Below, in pieces: positions 11,015 to 22,384 of a stretch of 64,000 nucleotides of DNA. Source of the stretch: Liopterus haemorrhoidalis (Eukaryota > Arthropoda > Insecta > Coleoptera > Dytiscidae). A program made the position numbers and the translations under genes. The DNA lies in the NCBI GenBank assembly GCA_963971575.1, contig OZ020622.1, positions 19,842,879 to 19,906,878 on the forward strand, read 5' to 3'. Position 1 is the first letter of the stretch; every line of letters starts with the position of its first letter. Below the pieces are notes generated by a model. The model had not been told where the DNA came from and made no database searches. It saw only the letters and a list, made by a program, of their open reading frames with translations.

Positions 11015-12815
11015 TCCATAACTCCCACCTATCCAGCCTGTCAAACGCCGCTTTCAGTTCCACGAACGCCATAAACGCTTTACCTCTTTTTCTCTTTACT
11101 CTCCTCTACTATGTGGTTCACTGTAAATATTCCGTCAATCGCCCCTCTTCCCTTCCTGAATCCAAACTGCAAGGTAATGGAAAGAAAGGGGATAGGAAAG
11201 AAGTTGATAATGAGTATAAAGGAAATATACAAGGGAACGAGGTGCAAGGTGAGGGTAGGCGAGGAAGAGTGGGAAGGTTTTTGGTTGAAAAAGGGGATGA
11301 GACAGGGATGCCCGCTGAGCCCGACCTTGTTCAACTTGCATGTAGCGGATTTAGAAGAGAATATGAGGAAGAGACAAGATGGGGGGTGGTAGTGGGGAAG
11401 ATGAAGTTGTGGACATTAGGGTACGCGGACGATATTGTATTGATGGCAGAGGGGGAACAGGTGCTGAAGAGAATGATAGAAAGAGCAGATAAATATTTCA
11501 AAAGAAAAAAACTAGAAGTGAACAGGGTTAAGACGAAGGTAATGGTATTCGGTAAAGGAGGAGGGAGAGGAAAGAAGATAAAATGGGAATGGGGAGGCAG
11601 AGATATAGAAGAGGTGAAGAGTTTAAAATATCTGGGTTATGTACAAGCGAGGAACAATGGGGCTGAACTACACATAAGGGAAAGAGTAAAGAAGGCAAGA
11701 GTAGTCATGGGGAAGCTGTGGAGTATAGGAGAGAGGAAGTTTAACGATGATATTAGATGGAGACTGAGGGTGTGAAGAACATCCTGCTATATCGGGTGGA
11801 AATATGGGGATGGAAGGAATGGGAGATAGTAGAACGAGTACAGGAGAGGTATTGAGATGGATCTTATGGGTAGATAGAACAACATCAGGGTATATTGTAA
11901 GAGAGGAACTGAAAAGGGATAAGATGAAAGTGGGTACAGGAAGGAGGGCGGTTAATCACGAGAAGATAGTTAGAAGAGAAACAGACAAAAGAAAAGTGAA
12001 GGAATACTGGGAGGAAAGAGCCAGAGAGGAACAGAAGGGAAGATGGTACGCATGGGGGAGATGAGAAAGGAGTATTACTGGAGATGCGGAGTGGACGCGA
12101 CAGAGGTGGAAAGGAGAAGAAATGAATGGGATAAGCGTGATTGAGGAGGTGTGGTGGAGGGGTAAGGAAGTGGGGGAGCAAGAAAGGACAGTCAGAATAG
12201 ACAAATCAAGGAGCGCAGGGAGATATAAGGAGGTCAGAACTATAGGGTTACCAAGCTACTTGAAGGGAGAAAGAGGAAGGTCAGGAGAGAGAGTTAGGAG
12301 GACTGCGAGTCTAATGTGCGGGAATGAAGAGAGAGGGAATAGCTAATGGAGGAAACAGGAAGATAAGATGTGCAGGATGTGCGGGGAGGAGGAAGAAGAT
12401 ATAACGCACCTCTCGAAGAGGTGTAGGGAGATGACAGGGTGGTCGGGGAACACATTAGACCTGTTGAACGAAGATGGAAGGGTGAGAGGTAGCGAGGGAA
12501 TTAGAGGCAATAAGGATTGAGATTGGGGAAGGATAACAGGAAGGTGTAAAGAAAGAAAGGAAGAGACCCGGTGGGAAGCAGAAGGGGGAAAAGGAAGGAA
12601 GGAAGAGGGTGAGGTTACCTGGGAATGGGGAGGAAGAAAGGGACATAGGAGGAGGGGTGAAGAAATGGTTAAAAGGGAGGAGAATGGAATAAAATAAATA
12701 GTAATGTAATGTAATGTATGGTTAATATGACGTTGGGATGTTGATAGGAGATATGATATGTTTTGTAATTGTAGTAAATACCCTAAACACCGAAAGGTCG
12801 AGGGGAATTATATAT
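11015..12815 (+). mobile_element. R1-like LINE, 5'-inverted insertion, decayed
   Basis: A 15-bp duplication brackets the insert. From about 11170 the plus strand carries reverse-transcriptase motifs in two frames: GMRQGCPLSPTLFN, then LGYADDIVLMAEGE with the YADD catalytic box, LEVNRVKTKVMVFGKGGG and VKSLKYLGYV. A cysteine-histidine knuckle CRMCGEEEEDITHLSKRC follows near 12367. The piece before 11170 encodes earlier RT sequence (FGFRKGRGAIDGIFTVNHIV, FVELKAAFDRLDRWELW) on the minus strand, so the 5' part is inverted. The 3' end is not poly-A. Frameshifts and stops make it a pseudogene. It lies in intron 1. Confidence 0.88.
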
Positions 12816-13012
12816 TGTATATCTATTCCACACAGTTCTATATAAATTTCATTCAATGACGTTTTTGAACTTCTCATACCCAACGTACGTCCATAATTTT
12901 TATCTTCGTTTGTTACATTTGAATATATTCAGGTAAACATGTATGTGATTTTGTATATGGAGCACTTTTACTGCAATTTAAGTAGAGCAAGTGAAACAGG
13001 ACAATAGTTCTT

Positions 13013-13246
13013 TAGGGTTACCTTTTATGTTTTAACAAACGACCACTAGATGGCAATATTAAAATTTGTCATTACTATATTCGTATTATTTGACATTTTT
13101 TATTGTGAAATCAGTGACATCTTATAAATTGACCGAGTAGTTTGTTGACAGTGAGCGGTAAAAAAAACAAGTTTGTAAAAAAATGGATATTACTCGTGAA
13201 GGTTTTCGTTGAATGATTTTTTACGATTTTAGTAAAGGCCTAAACA
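13013..13246 (+). mobile_element. 5' fragment of the 1949-type mariner
   Basis: This is nearly identical, in opposite orientation, to the first 230 bp of the mariner at 1949-3548: terminus AGGGTTACCTTTTATG, the block ACGACCACTAGATGGCAATA, and the start MDITREGFR followed by a stop. Similarity stops abruptly at about 13246. No right terminus was found. Confidence 0.85.
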
Positions 13247-13304
13247 GGGATGTACTCCTAAAAAAAAAAAATTGCGCTTACGTCCGCTAACCTAACCTAA
13301 CTTG

Positions 13305-13794
13305 CAGGGCCGGCGCGAGGCATGTGCGGCCGCACATGGCCCCACGGTCAACAGCAGGACCCGCGGTTCAACAACAGGCCCCGCGCATGGAGTTGAGGAC
13401 CTTTTTTTTTGCTCCTCACTTGGGTCTGAACAGCAGGCCCCGCGGTTCATCAACAGGCCCCGCGGTTCAACAATAGGCCCCGCGCATGGAGATGAGGACC
13501 TTTTTTTATCCTCACTTGGATCTGAACAGCAGGCCCCGCGGTAAACAACAAGCCCCGCGCATGGAGATGAGGACCTTTTTTTTTTTGCTCCTCACTTGGA
13601 TCTGAACAGCAGGCCCCGTGGTCAACAACAAGCCCCGCGCATGGAAATGAGGACTTTTTTTGCTCGTCACTTGGATCTTAACAGCAGGCCCCGCGGTTCA
13701 ACAATAGGCCCCGCGCATGGAGATGAGGACCTTTTTTTTTGAGGACCCGCGGCTCTTCTCGCACATGGCCTCGCAAATCCTAGTGCCGGCCCTG
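13305..13794. mobile_element. hAT-type MITE with internal minisatellite
   Basis: Ends are CAGGGCCGGCGCGAGG and inverted CAGGGCCGGCACTAGG. No 8-bp duplication is visible (CTAACTTG against TCGACAGT), so one flank may have been lost. The inside is GC-rich and strikingly different from its surroundings. It carries the word GAGGACCTTTTTT several times. Confidence 0.7.
13379..13740. repeat. Minisatellite, about 5 units of 75-99 bp
   Basis: Units start with CCCCGCGCATGGAGATGAGG near 13379, 13478, 13553, 13633 and 13709. Each contains a T-run, CTCACTTGGATCTGAACAGC and GGCCCCGCGG. The array is wholly inside the hAT-type MITE. The open frame through it is a product of the repeat. Confidence 0.85.
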
Positions 13795-14765
13795 TCGACA
13801 GTCACTGAGCTACTTCCAAAACCTCGTGAAAGACTTTTCTCGCCGGCGAGTATCTGTATTAATCTCTCCCAGTGTAATAGAGCCTATTACTAATCTTATC
13901 TAAATACGTAATTTGAAAGTGTGCTAGAAATCAAATTAAGTGTCAGCCATAAAAAGACTAGGATCAAAGCATTTTAAGTATTAAACGAAATTTAGTATTA
14001 GTGTATATAAGTGTTACAGTAATATACGATATTGCTGTCTTCGGAATTTTGAAATTGTTTTTCCATATAAATCAAAGTTATAAAACCATAAATTATGAAT
14101 TAAGTTCTTGAATTGCAATTTTCGGATAATATTGAATACAGACTTGCTTGTTCAGAATACGTACAATTTTAGAATTTCCAAAAATTTATAGATGTGCAGT
14201 GGTGGTTTGTGCTGTAGAAATGGGGGGTTTGTGACATTTATAGGTACAAGTTATTATAGGTTATATAAGTTTACTAATTTTTCAATGATAAAACTATATA
14301 GTTGTATAAAATATTGTATATAACTCGCATATAAAGGCTATATTTCTCGCAGGTGATTAAAATCCGTCGCCTAAGGGTGGAAAACTTCATCCTCGTAAAA
14401 TATAACCCCCATTATATAACTTGTTAAATAAAAATACTATTGCTCAATAACTCTAAATTTAATTAAAAATTTAATATTCTATTATTTTGGTATTTTCACC
14501 ATCGTTATCTGCGAAAAAAAAAAAAATATATATATATACTACTAGTACCTATAGCATTTTCAAAAGGAATTGGTCTTCCTATATTTTACGAAATTATTAT
14601 TAGCACTAATATTGGTGTTTTTTACCAGGTATTGCGCTCTTTTAGTTTAATTTGCGCGGTCGCTCAATAACGGTGTTTTTCTTTATAATCTGGCGGGTTT
14701 TATAGTGCTTTTTTTATATATAAAACTTACTTATATAAAATAAATATACTTGTAAAATACATATA
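13795..14765. other. No gene recognised
   Basis: AT-rich intron 1 sequence. A short block near 14425 (ATTGCTCAATAACT) is shared with the inverted-arm element at 4052-4825 and the fragment at 48290-48460. Confidence 0.45.
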
Positions 14766-15997
14766 AAGTCTGTTTCTCTGGTTTAGGCGGAACTAGATTT
14801 TCAATTCTAGTTACTTTTACAGATTAAGTGAGGCTTTTGATAATTTTGTTTAACAAAAACCTGCTTGAAACCTTTAAAGAAGAGCTCATGACAACTTACA
14901 AAAATGAAAATTCCAGCAAATCTGGAGGTTTCAAACTACACCGTACAAAATGTACACAAATTATAACAAATGTTATAGGGCAACATTTTAAAGAAACGTT
15001 AATCAGAAGATTTCTGGTCAGAAGTATATGTTTACAAGAATGAAGCTGGAATAAATTGTTTTAAAGAACTGACTGAACTTGTAAAGTCTGCTTTATTACT
15101 ACCCCATTCGAATGCTGATGTCAAAAGACTTTTTAGTAAAATGAATATCGTAAAAAATAAAGTAAGGATTAGACTGATAGATAAAACTACAAACGCAATA
15201 TTGCATATAAGATATGGCCTTAAAAGGCATAATTCGTGCTGTGATACATATGATCTACCACCAGATGTATTAAAATTAATTGACACTAACAAAACTTATG
15301 AAGAAGAGGACTGTATTGAAATCGATATTTAATTTATTCCTCAAGAAGATTCTGCACTAGTACTTAAGGATATCACTGTATTTGTAAATAATTCATAAGT
15401 AGTAATGAATTTAAAAAAAAATAATAATACAACATAATCAACAAATAATATATGAACTTTAGATAAATTTTTGTTAAATTTTGAACGATTGAACAGCATG
15501 AGTAAAATGTAAAATCTGTCTGATTATAAAATATGTTATAAAACAGCGCCTATGCAATTTTTACCTTTATTATGCAATTGATCAAAATCAAACAAAAATA
15601 CTAGTAAGGATGATATACATATATTATTAGTTGTTGCTTCTGTTGAATTATTATTTTTCTTAATTCGTTAGTGTTTATGAATTATTTACAAATATTGTAT
15701 GTACAGTGATTTCCTTGGGCGTACAGTACAGAATTCTCTTAAAGCCAAAGATTTATATTTATTTTAATTTTATTTATATTTATTTATACAAGTGATTTTT
15801 TATTGATTAATGAATGAATTATATAAAATATTTATTTATATACATTCTATTCAAAACGATTAGGCGGAACTAACCGGAATTTTAATGTTTGTAAGTAAGT
15901 TGGCTTTTCCTGAACAAAATTATCAAAAGCTTCATTCAATCGGTAAAAATAACTAGAATTGAAAATCTAGTTCCGCCTAAACCAAAGAAACAGACTT
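14766..15997 (+). mobile_element. TA-flanked element with 48-bp inverted ends and hAT-like protein end
   Basis: Ends begin AAGTCTGTTTCTCTGGTTTA and, inverted, AAGTCTGTTTCTTTGGTTTA. They continue for about 48 bp with one or two mismatches (GGCGGAACTAGATTTTCAAT) and are flanked by TA. Two related short elements lie at 33995-34390 and 36751-37083. The interior contains a decayed coding region whose last part resembles a hAT dimerisation domain. TA flanks are unusual for hAT, so the superfamily is uncertain. Confidence 0.8.
14828..15332 (+). pseudogene. Decayed transposase-like gene, hAT-like C-terminal domain
   Basis: The first frame (14828-15043) encodes LLETFKEELMTTYKNENSSK and a region ending IGQHFKETLIRRF. 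After a frameshift, 15040-15332 encodes INCFKELTELVKSALLLPHS, NADVKRLFSKMNIVKNKVRI, then NAILHIRYGLKRHNSCCDTY, DLPPDVLKLI and an acidic end. LPHSNAD..R.FS..N..K.K.R.RL is the pattern of hAT C-terminal dimerisation domains. The zinc-finger and catalytic parts are missing. Identity as a transposase is inferred from this domain alone. Confidence 0.6.
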
Positions 15998-16011
15998 TAT
16001 AAAAATATTTA

Positions 16012-17290
16012 CCAGGTCTACAAGTATGAAATGCGGATTTTTTTCAAACTTGCCGGGCAAACAGTGTGTATATTTCAAAGTTTCAACACATATGGCGTTT
16101 TGTAAAGTTATCATTAAGTGTCAAATGCGTATAGGTTATAATTTGAAAAGTGATCATATAGTTTTGTTTTACTGTGTTAAAAATGTCAAATTTTGTGCCA
16201 AATAAAGAGCATTCGCGGACAGTACTACTGTTTTGTTTTCATTTGAAAAAAACTGCTGCTGAATCATACCGACTGCTTCGAGAAACTTATGGTGAATATG
16301 CTCCATCGCAAGATACGTGTGAACGATGGTTTCGGCGTTTCAAAAGTGGTGACTTTGATCTTACAGACAAAGAACATGGAAAACTTCCTAAAAAATATGA
16401 AGATACAAAATTGGAAACATTGCTACAGGAAGACGATAGTCAATCACAAAAACAACTAGCAGAGCAGTTAGTCAACAAGCTGTTTCCAATCGCCTACGAG
16501 AGATGGGTAAGATCCAGAAAGTTGGCAGATGGGTTCCACATGCATTGAATGAGAGGCAGATGGAAAAACACAAAAACACTTGTGAAATTTTGCTTGCACG
16601 ATACAAAAGAAAGTCTTTTTTGCATCGTATCATTACTGGCGATGAAAAATGGATTTATTTTGAAAATCCCAAACGCAAAAAATCATGGGTGAACCCAGGC
16701 TCACCATCCACATCAACTGCAAGACCGAATCGCTTTGGCAAAAAGACAATGCTTTGTACTTGGTGGGACCAAAAGGGTGTGGTCTATTATGAATTGTCAA
16801 AACCTGGTGAAACAGATAATACCCAACGCTACCAACAACAACTGATCCAATTGAACCATTCGCTGCTCATAAAACGACCAGAATACGAAAGAAGACAGCA
16901 CAAGGTAATCTTTCTTCACGATAACGCTTCATCACATAAGGCAAAAGCAGTTTGCAATACATTGGAGGCACTCAAGTGGGAAGTGCTACTCCATGCCGCT
17001 TACTCACCAGAGTTGGCCCCTTCAGATTACCACTTGTTCGCATCGATGGGTCACGCACTTGCCGAGCAGCACTTTTGTTCATATGAAAATGTGAAAGAAT
17101 GGCTAGATGAATGGTTTGCGGGGAAAGGGGAAGAGTTCTACTGGCGAGGTATTCACAAATTGCCTGAAAGATGGGGAAAATGTATAACTTCTAATGGAGC
17201 ATACTTTGAATAAATAAACTTTTACTGTTCTTTTGAGTTTAATGTGTTTTATTAAAAAAAAAAATCCGCATTTCATACTTGTAGACCTGG
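16012..17290 (+). mobile_element. Mariner (DD34D), nearly intact copy
   Basis: Inverted ends of about 33 bp starting CCAGGTCTACAAGTATGAAA are essentially perfect and flanked by TA. At 1279 bp it has the standard mariner length. It sits 14 bp from the previous element, in intron 1. Only one frame break was found in its transposase gene, so this is the youngest-looking DD34D copy in the window. Confidence 0.95.
16183..17213 (+). pseudogene. Mariner transposase with one frameshift
   Basis: The start is MSNFVPNKEHSRTVLLFCFH, the standard N-terminus of cecropia/Hsmar1-like transposases. Helix-turn-helix sequence follows (ESYRLLRETYGEYAPSQDTC, ERWFRRFKSGDFD). The frame breaks near 16470, where a few bases are lost around the second helix, and resumes as SQQAVSNRLREMGKIQKVGR. 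The catalytic triad is complete: TGDEKW, HDNASSH and SPELAPSDYH, with exactly 34 residues between the last two Asp. The C-terminal LPERWGKCI..NGAYFE is present. About 343 codons in total, the usual length. Confidence 0.93.
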
Positions 17291-18160
17291 TATATGTGAA
17301 CTGTCTGATTTTTAATCTTTAAACTTTTATGTATCTGTGATTTTCGTTTGTGATTAATTCAATATGCTTATTAAATAATAAATTAAATAAATTACTAATT
17401 TAAAAAATATATATTTATTTTTAGTATTTATTTTTTAGTGTTTTTTACATTTCCTATGGTGCTTTTTAGTGTTTTTTAACTCTGCATATATCGCCTTTCT
17501 CTTTCCATGAGTTGGCAACAGTGGTAATAACTTTGTTCTTTTATGTTATAGGTTAATTCTACAATAGATCTGACAGATATTTAAGAGAGATAACCATCAA
17601 ATTAAAATAAAGTCTAACTATGTGCATTTCAATCGTAGATCCTGATTAATTGAAATACTCGCGTTTGTACCTTGAGTTCAAAATGAAATTACATAAGGGT
17701 TGGCTATGGAAAAGTATGATAATGTCTAGTGCAAGCTTTATATAACAATTGACTAACGTTTAGGCGCAACTTTTGTAATCATTAAAATTGGAAATTATAA
17801 TTTTCAGAAAAATGAACAAAAAAAAAAACTAAAGAATCTGTTCAAAATGACGTTTTCCTGCAGACACAAATTTACTCGTCTTTTCATACTAAAAAACATT
17901 TATAAAAATTTGAGGAGTTATATTGGCACACTGTTCGGTAATTCTGTTTTGCAATTTCTCGATATTATTAATACGGGTCTTGTATACATTATTTTTCAGA
18001 TATGGGAATATAGGAATCTCACTTAATTGATTCCAATAATAACTGACAGTATAACCTGCTGAGTTTATAGTTCTGTTAACAATAGTTGCCAGGACCGTAA
18101 TAATTATTTAAAATAAACGTGTTTTCCTATATGCTATTAAGAATTGTATATACTCACATG
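17291..18160. other. No gene recognised
   Basis: AT-rich intron 1 sequence without recognised coding or repeat structure. Confidence 0.5.
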
Positions 18161-19756
18161 TAGGGCTTACAATACCGGGATTCCGGGATCCCGAATACCG
18201 GAATCCTGGACGATTTTTGTCCGTTATTAAAAACCGGTATTTATGTAAAAATACCGGTATTTTGGTATTACATTAGTTGATAAAAATTGAATTTATGCAC
18301 AACATAAATCTAATCTTGATTAGATGAGTTACGTCCGTAAGTTAGTAATTATAGTTGAAGGTAATGGGATTCGGACCAGTCAGAAAATAAAAACAAATTT
18401 ATTAACTTCGCTAACGTTTCGATTTAATTTAAATCTTCATCAGAGCTTAGTTAGTCACGATATAAAATAACAATTTTAAAATTAATAGAGAATACATCAT
18501 ATTGTCCGGTTATTGAACTCAGAGATAAGCATATGCTTATCTCTGAGTATGTTATTTATGTTAGAAAAATTTGAAGAAATTAAATTTTGTATTCAAAAAG
18601 CGCTTATTGACATTAGTTCCGATATTCATTTTTCTGACGAAGAATTTAATTTATTATCTTCAATTATTGCTGCTCTTACTCCTGTAAAATTAACAGTAGA
18701 TGCATTATGCCGAAAAGATGCAAATCTTTTGACGGCTGACGCTTCTTTAACATTTATGTTAGATACTCTTGCCCATCAAATATCTGCAATTGCATTAGAA
18801 TTATTGGAAGCATTAAAATCTCGAATTTTACTGCGACGAACTGAATTATCACAAATACTTCAGTATCTGCAAAAGGGCTCACAAGATGTTGGAGAAGTAT
18901 TTAAACGCATATCCAAATTTACAATCATTAAAAAAATTGTAAGCTTAACTAAACGGCTCACACATGAAAATCTAGAAGATACAGAAGATATGGAAGTTGT
19001 GCAAGAAACATCCCTTCCAATATCTTCCCAAATTAGTAATGAAACAGTATTAGAATCTGACAAGGTAAACGTAAACGCATTAAAGAAAAAATTACAGGCA
19101 GCAATAGACGAAACACTAAATACATCACCCGTGCCTACGTTTAAAAAAATTCCAGGTCTGGAACAAAAAATAAAAAATGAATTTTTTTTTTGAAAAAACA
19201 GGAACAAAAGGAACGTATTTACAAAATGTGTATGATTTCTTAATGACAATAGTACCGACAAGTGTAGAATCAGAAAGAACTTTTTCGGCGGCTGGTTATA
19301 TTTGTACGAAAATTCGGCCCTCGCTTGATGATGAAACGATTGATTGTTTATGTTTTTTAAGAGCATACTTTAATAAACAAAACGCAAGTTATTAATATTA
19401 TTTCATAAATACTTTTAATTTAATTATATTTTTTGCTTCTTTAATTATATAATGCCATACGAGCCTATTATATGTAAAATGTAACAAGAATTTAATATGT
19501 ACTTTTTTTTTTTGCACGTTTTTTTGTAATAAAATTTTCCTCTAATAAAATAAATAATATCTACTCATTTCAGAACAATATTTATTGGATTTCATATATT
19601 ATTTGTTAACAAGTCAATATAACAACTGAGGTAAGTAAAAATATAACTAGTAATTTTTTTATTAATAATACCGGTTTTAATACCGGTATCCCGATATTTC
19701 AAATTTCAAATATCAAATACCGGTATTCAGATTTTAGTTCGGTATTGTAAGCCCTA
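18161..19756 (+). mobile_element. hAT element with decayed transposase
   Basis: Ends TAGGGCTTACAATACCG are perfect inverted repeats of 17 bp, flanked by the perfect 8-bp duplication CTCACATG (18153-18160 and 19757-19764). Just inside both ends are runs built from AATACCGGTATT-like words. The 5' half of the transposase is missing. In its place, 18357-18460 is a block also found inverted at 31690-31800. Confidence 0.92.
18513..19395 (+). pseudogene. hAT transposase, C-terminal half, frameshifted
   Basis: Residues from 18540 read MLFMLEKFEEIKFCIQKALI, FNLLSSIIAALTPVKLTVDA, LCRKDANLLTADA and LEALKSRILLRR, the late RNase-H-fold region of hAT transposases. A T-run near 19182 shifts the frame. The final part, from 19177, carries NVYDFLMTIVPTSVESERTF and SAAGYICTKIRPSLDDETID, the hallmark hAT dimerisation domain. 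About half of a normal 600-residue protein is left. It cannot be active. Confidence 0.88.
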
Positions 19757-20055
19757 CTCACATGACATTTCTTCACATTTTTATCAGGCTATATTTGAAT
19801 TATAAATATAGGCACGTTTTGTTTTAAGGTACAAGTTATTATAGTCTATATTAAATACTTCAAAATTGCACAATCAAAAATCATTTTATTTTTTTTAACT
19901 TTAAAATTATTAAAATATTAATCATTATCACTATTAGCATTTATACATCACTATCAGAGCTCTTCGAGAGAAATCAAATGGTCGCCCAAGAGCCATGTTG
20001 TTAATATAGGCACTCTATGAACGTTCAAAATTAACTAACAAATAAGTATTATATA

Positions 20056-21373
20056 CAAGGTGTCTCAAAAGAAATTTTATATTTATTTAGCTTACTTCGT
20101 GAACGCAACGTATCCGAGGGGCGCGGGGGTTGTGTCAATCGGTAGCCTGGCTCTTGGGAATTCAGTCGCTATGGAGCGTTTCTCGGGAGCAGACCGCGCG
20201 TTATGCGTGCGAGAGTTTTACAAAAACGGTGATTCGGCGACTGTAGCGCGTAGAAAATTCTGCAGTATTCGAGGTTTTCGCCAATTAAATGATGCGCCAA
20301 GCATTCCTCTTATTCGACATTGGGTTAAAAAGTTTGAAGAGACTGGTACAACGCTGGATAAATCAAAATCCGGGCGACCTAGGTCATCAAGAACGGTAGA
20401 AAACGTGGAGAATGTTAATCAGTCTGTTCGTGACGACCCGAACCTTTCAATTCGGAAGCGCGCAAGTGCTTTAAATGTGCATAGATCATCATTACATCGC
20501 ATTATGCACAAAGACCTAAAGCTGCACCCCTACAAAATTCAATTGGTGCAAGAATTAAAGCCCCAAGATGCCAGTCAGAGGCTTAATTTCGTAAATCATT
20601 TGATTGAGTGATTTTCAACGTTTACCAACATTTTGTTTTCGGATGAAGCTCATTTTCATCTTAATGGCCACGTAAATAAGCAGAACTGCCGCTACTGGAG
20701 TGCAACGAATCCGAAACGCAAACATCAGAAACCCCTACATTCGCCTAAAGTGACCGTATGGGCTGCGATGTCGGCGCGAGGAATTATCGGCCCTTACTTT
20801 TTTGAAGACGAAAGGGGGCGTGCAGTTACAGTGAATTCAGAGCGTTATGTGGAGATGTTAGACAACTTCTTGGTACCTGAACTGCAAAACTTTCCTGGCT
20901 ATAACCAAAGAACATGGTTCCAACAGGACGGAGCAACTTCACACACGTCCAATATGTCTCTGCCACAAGTTCGTGAAATTTTCTCAGACAAATTGATCCC
21001 GGAGAGGTGACATAAATTGGCCTCCACGCAGTCCAGATTTAACCCCTATGGACTTTTTCATATGAGGTTATCTTAAATCTAAAGTTTACGCCAATAAACC
21101 GACTTCACTGGCGCATTTGAAACAAAATATCCATCACGAAATGGCAGCCATCCCTGAGTCCAAGAGATCCTGCCGAGACGTCATAAGTAATTTTACTGTT
21201 CGATTAAATCGGGGTGTGCCGAGAACGCGAGGGTCTACATTTAGACGATATTATTTTTAAGAAATAAATCCCCAAAAAGTGTATTTTAATAATTAATAAA
21301 CATTTTTTCTATATACGGCTTACTTTTTTTTTAATCGATCCACTAAATATAAAATTTCTTTTGAGACACCTTG
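20056..21373 (+). mobile_element. Mariner DD41D copy 1
   Basis: Inverted ends CAAGGTGTCTCAAAAGAAAT extend about 30 bp and are flanked by TA. 1318 bp long. Same family as 23793-25101 and 27392-28644. It lies in intron 1 of the receptor gene, on the opposite strand. Confidence 0.95.
20171..21267 (+). pseudogene. DD41D transposase, copy 1 (three lesions)
   Basis: The likely start is MERFSGADRALCVREFYKNG. An upstream frame through the terminal repeat begins with GTG and is not a credible start. Helix-turn-helix regions (IPLIRHWVKKFEETGT, LSIRKRASALNVHRSSLHRI) are followed by catalytic motifs FSDEAHFHLNG, QQDGATSHTS and RSPDLTPMDFF, with 41 residues between the last two Asp in the family. Lesions: CGA to TGA at 20609 after VNHLIE, loss of two bases near 20998 (KLIPER), and TGG to TGA after TPMDFF. 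Confidence 0.93.
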
Positions 21374-21662
21374 TATTAGGTATATAACAACCCCTAGAAT
21401 TGAAACAAATAAAAAGAAACAATAGGATTATAAATTTGGATAATATCCTTAATGGTTTTTAAGAAACTTCAGTTGAACTAGTGTTACATCTATTCAATTT
21501 AAATTTAGAATTTCCTTAACACCTCTAATATGCTGTTTACAACAAGTCTTAGGATTACTGCCATAAACCCATTACCGCATTGTTAAGCTCCCCAACAAGA
21601 GTGGCAATTTCATTTTGGAAATACTATATATCGATTTATTCTTAATCGTAACTACTAATAAC
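21374..21662. other. No gene recognised
   Basis: AT-rich spacer between mobile elements in intron 1. Confidence 0.5.
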
Positions 21663-21923
21663 CAGAGCTGGCGGAGCACAGCAAACAAGGCATTCGCAGC
21701 ATGCGGGCGCCGCTGCGAGGGGGGCGCTAACGTGAGATTCAAAAGGGCGCCAAATGAATGTAAAAGTAATTTAGTGAAATGTAATTTTAGAAGTGAGGAC
21801 CTTTTTTTAGGTCTTCCTTTGAAATTTAGAAAGGAAGACCTCGAAAAAAGCTAGTTTCGCCCTATATATGGGCGCTGAATTAAATCTTGCTTACGGGCGC
21901 CGCAGACCCTCGCGCCGGCTCTG
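21663..21923. mobile_element. hAT-type MITE
   Basis: Ends CAGAGCTGGCGG and inverted CAGAGCCGGCGCGAGG. Flanks CTAATAAC and TTTATAAC agree at 6 of 8 positions, suggesting an aged duplication. An internal palindrome surrounds GAGGACCTTTTTTTAGGTC. Confidence 0.65.
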
Positions 21924-22129
21924 TTTATAACAAGTTAGTAATGTACCGAGTTAACTTGGAACACCCCGTATATCTAATAGTTGAATTAATAATTATTATC
22001 CTTTACTAGGTTATTACCCATCAACAATGACGGATTTATGATATAAAAATTATAAAAAATTATAATATAATTCAATTGTTTGCATATGTATTTGGTTTTA
22101 TTTTTTAACGTATTTTAATTTCGTCGCCG

Positions 22130-22300
22130 GTCAGCTAATCACGGGACAGGATATCACCAGTTAGCCAATTACGAGAGTGGGTGTCACCTGTCAGCCAATC
22201 AAGAGACAGGGTTTCCCCAGTTAGCCAATCACGAGAACCTTAGGAAAAATTGACGTCATAATGTTACCGATACTACATACAGACACTTGCTAATATAGTT
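22130..22300. repeat. Short direct repeats and duplicated satellite flank
   Basis: Three to four units of about 35 bp share CAGCCAATCA and CACGAGA. The last is followed by CTTAGGAAAAATTGACGTCA. A diverged copy of that last unit recurs on the other side of the satellite at about 23206-23300, so the array lies between two copies of the same sequence. Confidence 0.65.
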
Positions 22301-22384
22301 ATTCATAAACTTTTTATGATCAAAACGCTTCATTTTACTCAGTACATTATATTTATATTGGTAAAACTAAAAATAATTTGAGAC

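Noticed and set aside
11885..12204. Minus-strand Ser/Pro/Leu-rich frames over the LINE
   Set aside because: They are antisense shadows of the purine-rich LINE coding strand.
13302..13544. Gly/Ser/Arg-rich frame
   Set aside because: It runs through the GC-rich minisatellite inside a hAT-type MITE and simply repeats the unit.
20060..20170. Extended N-terminus of the DD41D transposase starting inside the terminal repeat (SQKKFYIYLAY...)
   Set aside because: It depends on a GTG start within the terminal inverted repeat. The ATG at 20171 (and 24986, 27507 in the sister copies) gives a normal-length protein.
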